Notes: generated by a model from the letters alone, not told the origin. Numbered from the stretch's first letter, positions 44,863 to 54,251 are shown. The stretch is 64,000 bases of DNA from Alphaproteobacteria bacterium (GCA_028281925.1 JANQIX010000015.1:1-64000); one strand, 5' to 3'. Numbers and translations: made by a program.

Positions 44863-45267
44863 TCAGTCCAGAGAGAAGGTGTCACGGATGATCGTCATCA
44901 CCTGCCGGGTCCTCTCCTCGTCCTGAAACAGAAAGAAGAAGCGGTAATCCATGTTGAGCGCCGGATGGCGGACGATCACGCGGGTTGAGACCGCTTCGGT
45001 TCCCCGATTGCCCGACGCATGGACGTTGCACTGCACGTTGTCCCATGGACTTGCCCGATCCACCTCAATGCCGAAGGACCAGCGGCGTCTCCAGATCTGC
45101 TCCGCCCTCAGACCGGGGAATACGCGCAACGTCGCGTCGGAAAATCGGGCGAAGGTCGCTGCCACCTCCGCAGCGGCTGCTGGCAGGTCGCCGCCCTCGT
45201 ATTCGGTTCCAATGCTGCCGGGCGCGCCTTCCTCGCTTAGGGGGACCAACGTATAGGCGGTTGTCAT
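44863..45267 (-). CDS. Small protein between two DUF4157 genes, unknown
   Basis: The 134-residue protein is not a family I recognise. It is an acidic alpha/beta protein with no signal peptide or membrane helix. Its C-terminus (MDYRFFFLFQDEERTRQVMTII, then RDTFSLD) looks like a two-strand plus helix ending, loosely like DcrB/EagR-type effector chaperones. That likeness is weak. It lies 30 bases after one DUF4157 gene and 52 bases before the other on the same strand. A chaperone, immunity or adaptor role would fit the position; this is inference only. Confidence 0.75.
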   Translation of the reverse strand: MTTAYTLVPLSEEGAPGSIGTEYEGGDLPAAAAEVAATFARFSDATLRVFPGLRAEQIWRRRWSFGIEVDRASPWDNVQCNVHASGNRGTEAVSTRVIVRHPALNMDYRFFFLFQDEERTRQVMTIIRDTFSLD

Positions 45268-45297
45268 GGCCGCATGCCCGGATCCAGCGCCGCCTCC

Positions 45298-47958
45298 TCA
45301 TGGACTGATCGTCAAAGAGAACTCGTGGTAATGCATTAGCCGCGACGCAGGGGGCGGTGGATATCGCGTGACTGCCAGGATGCTGAGGTCCACCGGCTCG
45401 CTCGGTTCCCCGACCAGGAAACCCTCGCCTTCGTGGAAGCGCAGTCCCACGCTGGTAAGGCTGGGATAGGCGGAGGCAAGCCATGTCACCGGCGTGTAGT
45501 ATGGTGATGGCTGGTTCTGGGCGACGTAAAGCGGTACGACCGGTATGAAATCGGCACCGGTGATGTATCGGTTGTAGTGGTTGAACACCATGTCGACCGT
45601 GTGCATCCGGCGCGGAATGCGCTCGAGATAGAGCTCACCGACGGTCGCTGGCGGCAGTGTGCCGGCCAGTTCGACGAAATAGACCTGAAGCCCCTGATGG
45701 AGAGCTTGCCCCGTCGGCGGACCCCCGCGATCGAGCGCCGCGTCCTGCAACACGCCTTCGATCTGCGCAATCGCATGGTAGTTGAAGGGCCAGCCGCCCG
45801 GCGAGAGGTCCGGAAAACTGCCGGGCGGCGGGTTGAAGCCCGGATGCGGCGAGCTGACATCGATGAGGTTGATACCCCTGTACGGATGTCCCAACGCCAC
45901 CCAGATGTCGTGGCCAAGCGAACGGAACCCGCCGTAGAACATCACCGTGTGTGCCGCGAGACCGACCGATCTCGCCAGCAACATCAAGAGGTTGGCATAG
46001 TCGGTGCAGATGCCCACCCTCAAGGTATAGACATCCAGCGGGTCGTCATCGATGGGATCCGCCGGGTTGTAAGCCATACCGTCGACGATCCGCGGCCCGG
46101 CCCTGACGGCATTGGCGACCGCCTGAGCATCCGTCAGTCCGGCGGCATAGCGGGTGGCGCGCTTCACCGCCGCCGTGTAGAGCGGGGCCTGTGCGGGCGG
46201 CGCGGCGTAGAGCCAGAACAGCGGATGCTTGCCGCTGGTCCCCAGCGGCACCCAGGTGGTGCCGTTATTCGACCACTGCCATTCCAGCGAATACTCGTTC
46301 TGCCCGACGGCGTCGGACCCGGTGAGACCGGTCATCGGCATGTCGAAGACCCGGACGATGGTGCCCGTCTTGATGACGGACTGCGTCTCGCCTCGCACTT
46401 CGCCGCCTTCCAGCACGCGCACCGTCGTTGGCACCGGGATCGGATCGGTCGCATCGGCCGGCAGCTCGAAGATTGCGTCGGCCTTCGCCGGCTTATTGTG
46501 GGTATAGGCGTGAGCGTGGATCGTTGTGCCCTGAATCCAGGCGCGGCGATAGCGGGCATCCTGGGGGTGGGCTTCCAGGCCGTGCCCTTCCTTGAAACGG
46601 ACCCAAAGCGGCGTGCCGGGGCGCAACGGCTGCTTGTCGGGCGGTTCGCCGTCGTCGCCGTCTGGCAGCTCCGGCAAGTCGGGTAAGCCCGGCAGCCCCG
46701 GCCAAGGAATCCAAGAGAGGCAGGCCAGCGGGTACATGAGGCAGAACACCAACAGGGCGAACAGCCCCGCACCAGCGCCGATGGCCAGGCAGATCAGCGG
46801 ATAGCGCAGGCAGAACCAGGTGTCGTCACCGCCCTCCGGCGGCGGCAGCACCGTTTCATCCGGGATCGGCGGCGGTCCGGTCAGTGCGATGCGGATGTCC
46901 ACGCGCCGGTTGCGGCTGCGCCCGGCGACCGAGCTGTTGTCGCCGACCGGCCGCGTCTCGCCGTGCCAGTCGATCTCCAGATTGGCGACGCCGGCGGCCG
47001 ACAGAAGGGTCAGCACCTCCACGGCCCGGCGATGCGACAGGTCTTCGTTCAGAACGTCGCCGCCCGGCGCGCTTGCGTGGCCGACGATCTTGACCGACAG
47101 GACGTTTGGATTGGTTTCGTCGATCAGCTCCGCCAGCTCCAGCAGAAAGGCCACGTGCTCCAGCTTCAGCGACGCCTGGTTGATGCCGAAGTTATAGAGG
47201 CTGAAGGCCGGCGGCCGGGCCCGCCCCGTGATCTGACCGGGGCTCGTAAGAGACAGCCGCTTTTCCTCATCGCGGCCGATCTCACGGCGCACCAAGGTGT
47301 CCGCGCCCTGCTGATGCACATGGGCGACCTCGTGCGCCAGCAAGCGCCTGCCGTCGGCCGTTCCGGGCGCGTACTGACCCTGGTCGAAGACGATATCGCT
47401 GCCCTTGGTGAAGGCGCGCGCGTCGATGGACTGTGCCGCCTCTGCGGCACGAGGCCCGGAGTGGATGCGCACACCACCGAGGTCGCTGCCCAACTGGCCT
47501 TCGAACTCGCTGCGCAGCGTGGGCGGCAGCGGCTGCCCGCCGCCCAGCGGCGCCATCATCTGTTCCGACAGCTCCGGGGATGCCTCGGGCATCTGCCCGG
47601 CCGGCAGGCGCTGGACCGGCGCCTTGGACGATCCCTGGCATTTCGGGCATCCGCTGCCGCAATCGCAGGCGGGCTTGCGCTGCACGGCGGTGTCGGCGAA
47701 GCGGTCGGCTTGTTGTTCGAATTGGTCGTCCGGCGGGCCGACGCGCAGCTTGGGCTGCACGCGGGGCGTGGCCGGCTGAGGCTTCGTTTCTTTCGATGGG
47801 GGCGCAGAGACCGCAGCGTGGGGTGCATAGAGCGATCCGGCCATCGATGGCGGCGACGGTGTCTCGCCTCTCTGTACGGCCGCTCGGACCGCCGGCGTCG
47901 ATGCCGAGGCCCGGGTCCCCTGGGTGATCGGCGAGCGCACTTGGGCGGCCTGCATCAT
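45298..47958 (-). CDS. DUF4157 protein with OmpA-like and transglutaminase-like domains
   Basis: The 886-residue protein starts with a disordered region and a CDCGSGCPKC zinc-knuckle-like cluster. A DUF4157 domain follows (LGSDLGGVRIHSGPRAAE, LAHEVAHVHQQ with His209). An OmpA-like domain at about 250-360 (VKIVGHASAPGGDVLNEDLSHRR, then NRRVDIRI) comes next. A hydrophobic pair near 375-410 separates it from the C-terminal half. There GICTDYANLLMLLARSVGL (Cys651), GHDIW (His683) and NLIDVS (Asp700) give the Cys-His-Asp core of transglutaminase-like/papain-fold enzymes. It may be a peptidoglycan-binding, enzymatically active cargo or a structural cap. ATGA overlap with the previous stop and GGAGGG upstream support the start. 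Confidence 0.85.
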   Translation of the reverse strand: MMQAAQVRSPITQGTRASASTPAVRAAVQRGETPSPPSMAGSLYAPHAAVSAPPSKETKPQPATPRVQPKLRVGPPDDQFEQQADRFADTAVQRKPACDCGSGCPKCQGSSKAPVQRLPAGQMPEASPELSEQMMAPLGGGQPLPPTLRSEFEGQLGSDLGGVRIHSGPRAAEAAQSIDARAFTKGSDIVFDQGQYAPGTADGRRLLAHEVAHVHQQGADTLVRREIGRDEEKRLSLTSPGQITGRARPPAFSLYNFGINQASLKLEHVAFLLELAELIDETNPNVLSVKIVGHASAPGGDVLNEDLSHRRAVEVLTLLSAAGVANLEIDWHGETRPVGDNSSVAGRSRNRRVDIRIALTGPPPIPDETVLPPPEGGDDTWFCLRYPLICLAIGAGAGLFALLVFCLMYPLACLSWIPWPGLPGLPDLPELPDGDDGEPPDKQPLRPGTPLWVRFKEGHGLEAHPQDARYRRAWIQGTTIHAHAYTHNKPAKADAIFELPADATDPIPVPTTVRVLEGGEVRGETQSVIKTGTIVRVFDMPMTGLTGSDAVGQNEYSLEWQWSNNGTTWVPLGTSGKHPLFWLYAAPPAQAPLYTAAVKRATRYAAGLTDAQAVANAVRAGPRIVDGMAYNPADPIDDDPLDVYTLRVGICTDYANLLMLLARSVGLAAHTVMFYGGFRSLGHDIWVALGHPYRGINLIDVSSPHPGFNPPPGSFPDLSPGGWPFNYHAIAQIEGVLQDAALDRGGPPTGQALHQGLQVYFVELAGTLPPATVGELYLERIPRRMHTVDMVFNHYNRYITGADFIPVVPLYVAQNQPSPYYTPVTWLASAYPSLTSVGLRFHEGEGFLVGEPSEPVDLSILAVTRYPPPPASRLMHYHEFSLTISP

Positions 47959-48695
47959 CGTCCGCCCTCCGGCTGCGAACGTGTGACCGTTGCCGGCTGC
48001 CCGTCCACCAGAATGGTCGCGTCAATTCGGGCCGGCAACGTCAATACGATGGCCCCCTCGCCATCGGTCAGATGGTCGGCACCATCGATCGACACGGGGG
48101 AGGCTCGGCCCGGCAGGTCCGCTTGATCGCGCAGCGTCAGGGTCAAGCGGTCAGCCGACAGTGTGACGATGGGTCGGCGGACCTGCACGTCATGCGATGT
48201 GGTCACCACCGCGCGCTTGCCGTCGGCCCGGCCGATCACCCGAACGCGGGCACGTGATATCGGCCGCCCACCGGCAGCCAGCGGAATGATGGACAAGGCA
48301 GCCTGCCGGCCTTCCTCTGACGGTTTGGCGTCGCCGCTCCAGTCCGCCTCCCAATCGTCCTCCAGGCCTAAGAGAGCGAGGCCGAGCGTGACGGTTCGCG
48401 CCTCGTCGGCAACCCAGATCTCATCCGGCCCCAGAATGGCGGCTGCCGGCTCCAGCTCGACCGCATCAATGCGGCCCCATCGCTCCAGCAGAAGATCGGC
48501 CATCCAGGCTGCCTCCTCCGGCGCCATGGCGGCGGCCCCTGCAGCCAGAGCCGCGGGGTCGGCAAGGCGGCCGACCGCTTCGCGGCCATCGGCAAAGGAC
48601 TCGGCCGCCAGAAGGGTCGCGAACCGGTCTGGCAGCCGACGCACCAGACAGGCAGCGACATGGGCCAGCTTCTGTCGGGGCGGAAAGGCGGTCAT
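47955..48695 (-). CDS. Operon protein of unknown function with EIWVADEA motif and C-terminal beta domain
   Basis: The protein of about 246 residues is not recognised. The first 90 residues are alpha-helical and alanine-rich (KLAHVAACLVRRLPDRFATLLAAE). The motif EIWVADEA at residues 92-99 is followed by beta-rich sequence ending in an Ig-like or carboxypeptidase-regulatory-like segment (HLTDGEGAIVLTLPARIDATI). The next gene upstream has a near-identical EVWVADDA motif. Both start and stop overlap neighbours by four bases (ATGA at 48692-48695 and at 47955-47958), which fixes the start at 48695. Position suggests a structural or assembly factor of the injection system. Confidence 0.8.
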   Translation of the reverse strand: MTAFPPRQKLAHVAACLVRRLPDRFATLLAAESFADGREAVGRLADPAALAAGAAAMAPEEAAWMADLLLERWGRIDAVELEPAAAILGPDEIWVADEARTVTLGLALLGLEDDWEADWSGDAKPSEEGRQAALSIIPLAAGGRPISRARVRVIGRADGKRAVVTTSHDVQVRRPIVTLSADRLTLTLRDQADLPGRASPVSIDGADHLTDGEGAIVLTLPARIDATILVDGQPATVTRSQPEGGR

Positions 48696-50095
48696 GTCAG
48701 GCGCCTGAGCGTCCGGTCGAGAAAGCGTACCTTGATCCGCCGATCCACGCGCGCCAAAGCCGCCGCACGCAGAGATCCGATGGTACGCCCGCGCAAGGTG
48801 AACCCGCGCCAGTCGACGGGCTCGGCATCGTCGGCGACCCACACCTCGCTCTCGTTGTCTTCCTCCTCCTCTGCCACATCCAAGTCAGGTGGACTGGTGG
48901 CCGCGATCGTGCTCCGGGATGGTCCGGCCAGATCGGATGGATCGATCGTGATATCGATCTGCCCCGATCCCGCTGGCACTTCGCCGCTCACCGGCGGCCG
49001 TCCTTCGAAAGCGGTGAGCCGTTCCCCTTGCGGTGCGTCCGGCAGGGTGGGGGTGCGCGAACGCGGCAGATTCGGCGTCGCTGCGTCCGGCCGCGCAGGC
49101 GGGGGAACGCGAATGGCGGCCGGAGCGTTCGGCTCAGGGCGGGCCCGGCTCAGCGGTGCTTCGGCCGAGGGCAAATCCGGTTCAGGCGGGCGGGAACGAT
49201 CGGATGAGACGCGGCCTGGCGGAGTCTCTGGGCGATGTGGCTGCTCGGCATGGGTGTCGCCGGATGAAGCCGCAGCTGACGTGTCGGGACCGCCGCGTTT
49301 CTGCGGCCTATGGGGTGTTGGCGGCCCCGCGACCCGATCGTGCCGGTCTCGCGTCTCGGTAATCGTGGGCGGGGGACGCCTACTAGAGGCAGGGGGCGTC
49401 TCGAAACCTGCCCGATCAACATCGCGTCCACGGGCAGCAACATCGCGCCCAGGGGCAGCGACCCGCGTCCCCTCGGCCGGATTGTCCTGCCCACGCATCT
49501 GCGAATGCGGTGCGTCTTCTGCTGAGCGATCGGATCGCTGACGGGTGCGGCGCGGGGAATCGGGTCGTCCATCGGTCGCGGTCGGCACAGTCTCAGGCGC
49601 CGAGGTCTCCCGGTCAGGTCGGGACGGGTGAGCGCGGGTCTGCGCAGGCAATCCGTCCTTCGTCTCCCCCGGTAACTCCGACGCGCGCGCTGGGGGCTCC
49701 TTCTCTGGTGGCGCTTGCCAACCGGACGTTGGGGCCTCGGAAGCCTGCGGCCTGTCCACACGGTCTTCGACGGGCGGCGGTTCGATCCACGGTCGATCGG
49801 CTGACCGGCGGCGGTCCACGCCGGGAGACGCCGGATCGCGGCCGTCGTGCCGCGCAGCAGACTGCCGCGGGTACGCACCCGACGCGTTGCCCCGTGTCAG
49901 CCTGCCTGGCTCAGCCGACGATCGACCACCGCCCACAGCACCTCCGGCCGCACCGGTCGGTGGCAGCGGTGGCGGGATGGAGGGTTGAATGCGGGCGCCA
50001 CCCAGGCCCGCGCGATCGAGCGGATGCAGCACACGGTCGATCTCGGCAAGCAATGTCGCCAGGCAATAGAGGTCGTCGCGTCGATCCTTGCTCAT
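48692..50095 (-). CDS. Long disordered Pro/Arg-rich protein with short conserved ends, unknown
   Basis: The 467-residue protein has a short helical N-terminus (DDLYCLATLLAEIDRVLHPLDR). About 350 residues of low-complexity Pro, Arg, Ser, Asp and Ala sequence follow, predicted disordered. The last 50 residues are ordered with EVWVADDA (417-424) and a basic end (RRIKVRFLDRTLRRLT). The EVWVAD motif recurs in the next gene. No family is recognised. The design, two folded ends on a flexible linker, suggests a tether or scaffold. It is coupled to its neighbours by ATGA overlaps at both ends. Confidence 0.78.
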   Translation of the reverse strand: MSKDRRDDLYCLATLLAEIDRVLHPLDRAGLGGARIQPSIPPPLPPTGAAGGAVGGGRSSAEPGRLTRGNASGAYPRQSAARHDGRDPASPGVDRRRSADRPWIEPPPVEDRVDRPQASEAPTSGWQAPPEKEPPARASELPGETKDGLPAQTRAHPSRPDRETSAPETVPTATDGRPDSPRRTRQRSDRSAEDAPHSQMRGQDNPAEGTRVAAPGRDVAARGRDVDRAGFETPPASSRRPPPTITETRDRHDRVAGPPTPHRPQKRGGPDTSAAASSGDTHAEQPHRPETPPGRVSSDRSRPPEPDLPSAEAPLSRARPEPNAPAAIRVPPPARPDAATPNLPRSRTPTLPDAPQGERLTAFEGRPPVSGEVPAGSGQIDITIDPSDLAGPSRSTIAATSPPDLDVAEEEEDNESEVWVADDAEPVDWRGFTLRGRTIGSLRAAALARVDRRIKVRFLDRTLRRLT

Positions 50096-52569
50096 TGTCG
50101 CGCGTACTGCATCCAGGCCGAGAAGACGTCCATCGCGGCGCGGAATTCGTCGTGTCGGTCGATACCGTTGTCAGAAATCGGAGCGTCCGGATCGAGAACC
50201 TGTTCCACGAAATCGACCGGCAGCAGCTTGCCCGTCGCCAGGTTGGGCAGGTCAAAGCCGGAGAAATCACGGCGCAGCGTGATGTCGGACACCAGCTTGC
50301 TGCGCTGCCATGACCGGCGCAGCACGACCATGATGATGTCTTCCTCCGGCCCGCAGACCAGCATGCAGGCACCCGTTTCGTCCTGCGGCGGCGGTGTGGT
50401 GGCCAGCTTGCCGGACTGGCTGGTGTCGACACGCGCCAGCATGGCGCCGGTGGTGCGGAACGCCATTTCCACCTCCACCGCCGCCTGCACCATCGGTCCC
50501 TGGGCCTGGCCTTCCTTCGGTTCCGCGCGGCCGCGCAGCAGAATGATCTCGCCCGGCCGGGCGACCAGCGGTTCCGGCGGCTGGATATCGCGGTCCCAAT
50601 AGGCATCCGGCGCCCCCTGGATCACCAGGCTGGTCGCCAGCGTCGGAACTTCGCCGTGGAGCGCCAGGTTGCGCAGCGGGGCGTTGGACGGGTCGGGCAG
50701 CAGCCGGTTTGAGAAGGCGCTGGCGGTCAGCGCGGCGTCGTTGCGCAGGGACTGTTCCACCGCAAGCCAGCCGAACAGCAGGCTCAGCTTCGACCAGAGG
50801 GCGACCGTCTCTTGCACCAAGCCTTCGCCGGCCGGGCCTTCGTCCGGCTCGCCACGCCGCAGCTCCGCCTGCGTCAGGCCGGCCGCCTCCGTCAAAACCG
50901 GCTGGCCGCCGGCCACGATGCCGGGCGATCCCGGCACCTCGGGCTCCGATGCCACAGACACGCGTAACGGCGAAACCTTCAGCTCCAGCGCCTGTGCGCC
51001 TGCCTGTACACCCAGCACGATGGCCGCAACTGGCCGTTCGGCTGCCAGGATGCCCACATGGCCTGCCTCGATCGGCGCCAGCGCGGGCAGCAGAGATGCC
51101 GGCTGCGCGGTCGCCAGCGTCTCGCCGCCTACCGGGGCCTGCACGGCCACGCTCAGCCCCTCCACCGGAAGGCCGGTGTCGCCGCCCTTGATCAGGGCCT
51201 CAAGCCCGGCCAGGAAGGGTGCGCGAAAGCGGGCGAACAATGGCGCCAGGAAGAACCTGTGGCGGGCCCGAAACCAGCGCACGCGTATCGGCCAGGTTGC
51301 TTGCAGCGCCAGCTCAAGCGCCCGCACGACCCGCAGTGTTCCATCGGGATAGGCCAGGCGCACCTGCATGGCATCGCCGAGATCCGTCGCAAGAACGCCG
51401 TCTTCGACCCGCTGGGAAAACAGCGTCGGTGTCGCGAGGACGCTCGGCAGGGCGTTCAGTCGCTGTTCCAGAAGGTCGGCCAGCGCCAGCCGCTGGGACA
51501 TCTGCGCTGCCGTGACCAGCACGCCAAGAGGGGGCGAGAGAACTTGCGCCAACAGGGCCCCAGCTGCGGAGGCCAGGCCGGCGAAGGCGCCGGGGGCGGC
51601 GCCCAGCGTGTCGGCTGCCGCCGAGAGCTGCCCCGGCAGGTCGCTGGCGGTTGCCCCTTCCTCCTCGATCACCTCAGCTGCTATGCGCAGGTCTGCGGCA
51701 TCGTCGCCGACCGTCGTCGCGGCCGCCGCCGCCGCCTGCTGGATCTCCGACAGCCGGGTGACCGGCACGGTCGGCACCGTATTCGCCCGGACATGGGCGA
51801 TGATGTGCCGCGCTTCGGGATCGTACGACGCCTTCCAGGTGATCTCCCCCTCGGGGCCGACGAATTGCACTTCGGCCGGCGTTGCCGTCGCCAGTGCCCG
51901 CCGGTTGGTGCAAAGCGCCGACCAGGACAGGATCGCCTCGTCATGGTCGATCTCGTCCAGCGTCGCCATCTTGCGGCGAACCCGCGGGAAGGCACTGGCC
52001 GTCGCCGCCTCGCCGCCACCAGAGTTCACCGGGTCTTCCTCATGAACTTCAACCGTGAAAGCGATCGGCGATCCGTTGATCGGGCTGCCGGCATCGGCGC
52101 CCGGATAGCTGGGCACCTGCAGGGTCACGAGACCGTCGGCGGACATGGCGAAACGTGGGTCGCTCTCCTCAACACGGATCTGGAAGAGGTCGGTGAGGGG
52201 CGGCAGTCGGATCGTATCGGTCAGCGGCTTGTCTTCGTTGGCGCTGTCCATCAGCAGATTACCCGCCGCCAGCTCGCATTCGTCCATGCCTGGCAGCCGC
52301 CATTGCCGATAGCCGATAGACCAGGCATCGGAGGTTGACAGCCCCGTCGGCAGAGCGTCGATAACCGGGTCGCTGAGCGGCACCGTCTCGTTGCGCAACG
52401 TGCGCTGGTGCTCAACGGCGCGCGCGGCGCGCAATAGCGCGTCGAGCTTGCGAAGCGGGGCGGCATCCTGATCCTTCGCGCCCTCGACGCGGTCGACGAA
52501 AGTCTCGATCTGCTGCCATGCGAGCTTCCAGAGATCGATCTCGCCGGCCAGGTTGCGGGCATTCCTCAT
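50092..52569 (-). CDS. Large operon protein of unknown function
   Basis: The 825-residue protein is not recognised. Its N-terminus is helical (LWKLAWQQIETFVDRVEGAKD). It has beta-rich blocks near 120-260, a long hydrophobic Ala/Leu-rich helical region near 290-400 (AAPGAFAGLASAAGALLAQVLSPPLGVLVTAA is its core) and further beta-rich blocks to the end. There is no signal peptide. A C-terminal piece (LRRSWQRSKLVSDITLRRDFSGFDLP) is basic. Four-base ATGA overlaps join it to genes on both sides, so it is expressed with the spike and DUF4157 genes. A structural part of the particle is more likely than an enzyme; this is a guess from size and context. Confidence 0.8.
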   Translation of the reverse strand: MRNARNLAGEIDLWKLAWQQIETFVDRVEGAKDQDAAPLRKLDALLRAARAVEHQRTLRNETVPLSDPVIDALPTGLSTSDAWSIGYRQWRLPGMDECELAAGNLLMDSANEDKPLTDTIRLPPLTDLFQIRVEESDPRFAMSADGLVTLQVPSYPGADAGSPINGSPIAFTVEVHEEDPVNSGGGEAATASAFPRVRRKMATLDEIDHDEAILSWSALCTNRRALATATPAEVQFVGPEGEITWKASYDPEARHIIAHVRANTVPTVPVTRLSEIQQAAAAAATTVGDDAADLRIAAEVIEEEGATASDLPGQLSAAADTLGAAPGAFAGLASAAGALLAQVLSPPLGVLVTAAQMSQRLALADLLEQRLNALPSVLATPTLFSQRVEDGVLATDLGDAMQVRLAYPDGTLRVVRALELALQATWPIRVRWFRARHRFFLAPLFARFRAPFLAGLEALIKGGDTGLPVEGLSVAVQAPVGGETLATAQPASLLPALAPIEAGHVGILAAERPVAAIVLGVQAGAQALELKVSPLRVSVASEPEVPGSPGIVAGGQPVLTEAAGLTQAELRRGEPDEGPAGEGLVQETVALWSKLSLLFGWLAVEQSLRNDAALTASAFSNRLLPDPSNAPLRNLALHGEVPTLATSLVIQGAPDAYWDRDIQPPEPLVARPGEIILLRGRAEPKEGQAQGPMVQAAVEVEMAFRTTGAMLARVDTSQSGKLATTPPPQDETGACMLVCGPEEDIIMVVLRRSWQRSKLVSDITLRRDFSGFDLPNLATGKLLPVDFVEQVLDPDAPISDNGIDRHDEFRAAMDVFSAWMQYARQ

Positions 52570-54251
52570 TGCGTGCCGCCCGAAGGCTTGGGCTTCCGGC
52601 CATAGGCCATGGCGAGGGACCGGCTGCCACGCCGTCGCGCACGCCGCGTCGCCTCGATCTGGCCCAGCACGCGCGGATCCAGCGGCGTCCCCTCCGCCGC
52701 CGCTTGCTCCAGGCCAGAGATCAGCGTGTTGCGGCCGGACCGCGCCTTCTCGTCCGCCTCTTCCTCAGTGATCCCCAGTGCCTGCAGGGTGGCGTCCTTC
52801 TGCTCATTGTAGGTGTCGCTGAATTCGCCCCACAGCCCCTTGATGCCGAGATCGACGGGCGTGCCGGTCCCCAGCTGCTCACCTTCGAAGGATTCGACAG
52901 CCAGGGCCTTGGTGTCCTTCAGCGCCTGCAGGCCCTGTTCGCCCAGCGCCTTCCAGTCATCATAGGCGCCCTGATACGCATCTTCGAACGACTTGCCCTC
53001 GGCCAGCAGCGCCCAGACCGGTAGGATGTTGGTGGTGCCTTGCAGCAGGCAGACGCCGACGATGGCATTCGCCGTCAGCACATTGCCCTGGTCGTCTGTG
53101 TTGGGACGGTTCTTGGCCTCCAGAAAGGCCTTCTTCAACCCCTTCACGCCTTCGTCCGTGGTCACGCCAAGCGCGTGCAGGCCCGTGGCGGACAGCGCCT
53201 TGATCAGATCGATCACGGCCTCGATGATCTTCACCAGCTCCAGCAGCAGCTCAACCTTGCTCTGGATCGCCTCTACAAGTTTCTTGATCAGCCCGATGAT
53301 GTTGTCGACCGCCAACAGCAGGGTCTTCAGGTATTCGGGGATCTTCTCCAGCTTCCGCAGAGGGTAGTCAGGCGGCCCGATATCCCTGAGGCGCCGCGCC
53401 GTCCAGTCGGGGGCGACGGGGTCCCCCCGCAGTTGCGCGCGATCCTTGTCGTCGGCGAGGAGTTCGAAGTTCTCGAACGCCTTCTTGAAGGCTGTCAGGT
53501 CGAACAGCTTTTCTAGGATCGGCAGGATCTTGAGGATGTTCACGAGCTGCGGCGCGGTGGCGACGATGAACAGCGCCTGCACCGGCGCGCCGTCGGAGAA
53601 GACGGGCCGCTGATCGTCGCCCGGATCGTCGAACGACTGCTCGAACCGGTGGGCCCAGTGCTGGAAGCCGTCGGTGGGCGGTTTTGGCGGGGGCGGAGCG
53701 TCACCGGCCACCCATTTCAGCGGTGGCGGGATCTCGACTCCCATCTCCTCCAGCGTGGCGAAGTTGGAGGTGAGGCCCGGTGCGTCATAGTAGACATAGC
53801 CACCGGAGTTCAGGAAATCGTCGACGATCTCTTTCAAGAGCGTGTAGGCGGCCAGGATCAGCGCCCGGAACGGGTCCGGGAACGCCAGCAGGAACTTGGA
53901 TATGACATCCAGAATGCCAGCGACGATTTTCAGCACCGCCGCGATCACTTCCAGCGGGGCCTTGGCGATCGTGACGAATTCGTTGACGCCTGGAATGTCG
54001 CCCAGCACAAGGGGGTGCCAGCGGGGCTCTGACGCCGCGAGTGCGGCCAGCACCTCTTCAACGGTCACGGCGCCGGGCGGCAACGGGCCCCCGTCGCCGG
54101 CGCCATCCCCCGTTCCCACGCCACCGCCATCGCCGCTGGCCAGAACCCTGGCCAGGCCTTCGGCGTCTAGCAGCTTGGCCGCAACCTCCGGGCAGCGTTC
54201 CGCCAATAGGGCGTAGAGGTCACCGATAGCGTTGGCGCTGCGGGTCGCCAC
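52566..54251 (-). CDS. Helical operon protein of unknown function
   Basis: The 561-residue protein starts at a GTG and is not recognised. It is mostly alpha-helical with several amphipathic to hydrophobic stretches (LEVIAAVLKIVAGILDVISKFLL, KVELLLELVKIIEAVIDLIKAL) divided by a Pro/Gly-rich loop (about 170-200). The Arg/Lys-rich end (RRARRRGSRS) is probably flexible. A tape-measure, pore-forming or membrane-binding role could be imagined, but no motif decides it. It overlaps the small coiled-coil gene upstream by 32 bases and the next gene by ATGA. Confidence 0.8.
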   Translation of the reverse strand: MATRSANAIGDLYALLAERCPEVAAKLLDAEGLARVLASGDGGGVGTGDGAGDGGPLPPGAVTVEEVLAALAASEPRWHPLVLGDIPGVNEFVTIAKAPLEVIAAVLKIVAGILDVISKFLLAFPDPFRALILAAYTLLKEIVDDFLNSGGYVYYDAPGLTSNFATLEEMGVEIPPPLKWVAGDAPPPPKPPTDGFQHWAHRFEQSFDDPGDDQRPVFSDGAPVQALFIVATAPQLVNILKILPILEKLFDLTAFKKAFENFELLADDKDRAQLRGDPVAPDWTARRLRDIGPPDYPLRKLEKIPEYLKTLLLAVDNIIGLIKKLVEAIQSKVELLLELVKIIEAVIDLIKALSATGLHALGVTTDEGVKGLKKAFLEAKNRPNTDDQGNVLTANAIVGVCLLQGTTNILPVWALLAEGKSFEDAYQGAYDDWKALGEQGLQALKDTKALAVESFEGEQLGTGTPVDLGIKGLWGEFSDTYNEQKDATLQALGITEEEADEKARSGRNTLISGLEQAAAEGTPLDPRVLGQIEATRRARRRGSRSLAMAYGRKPKPSGGTQ

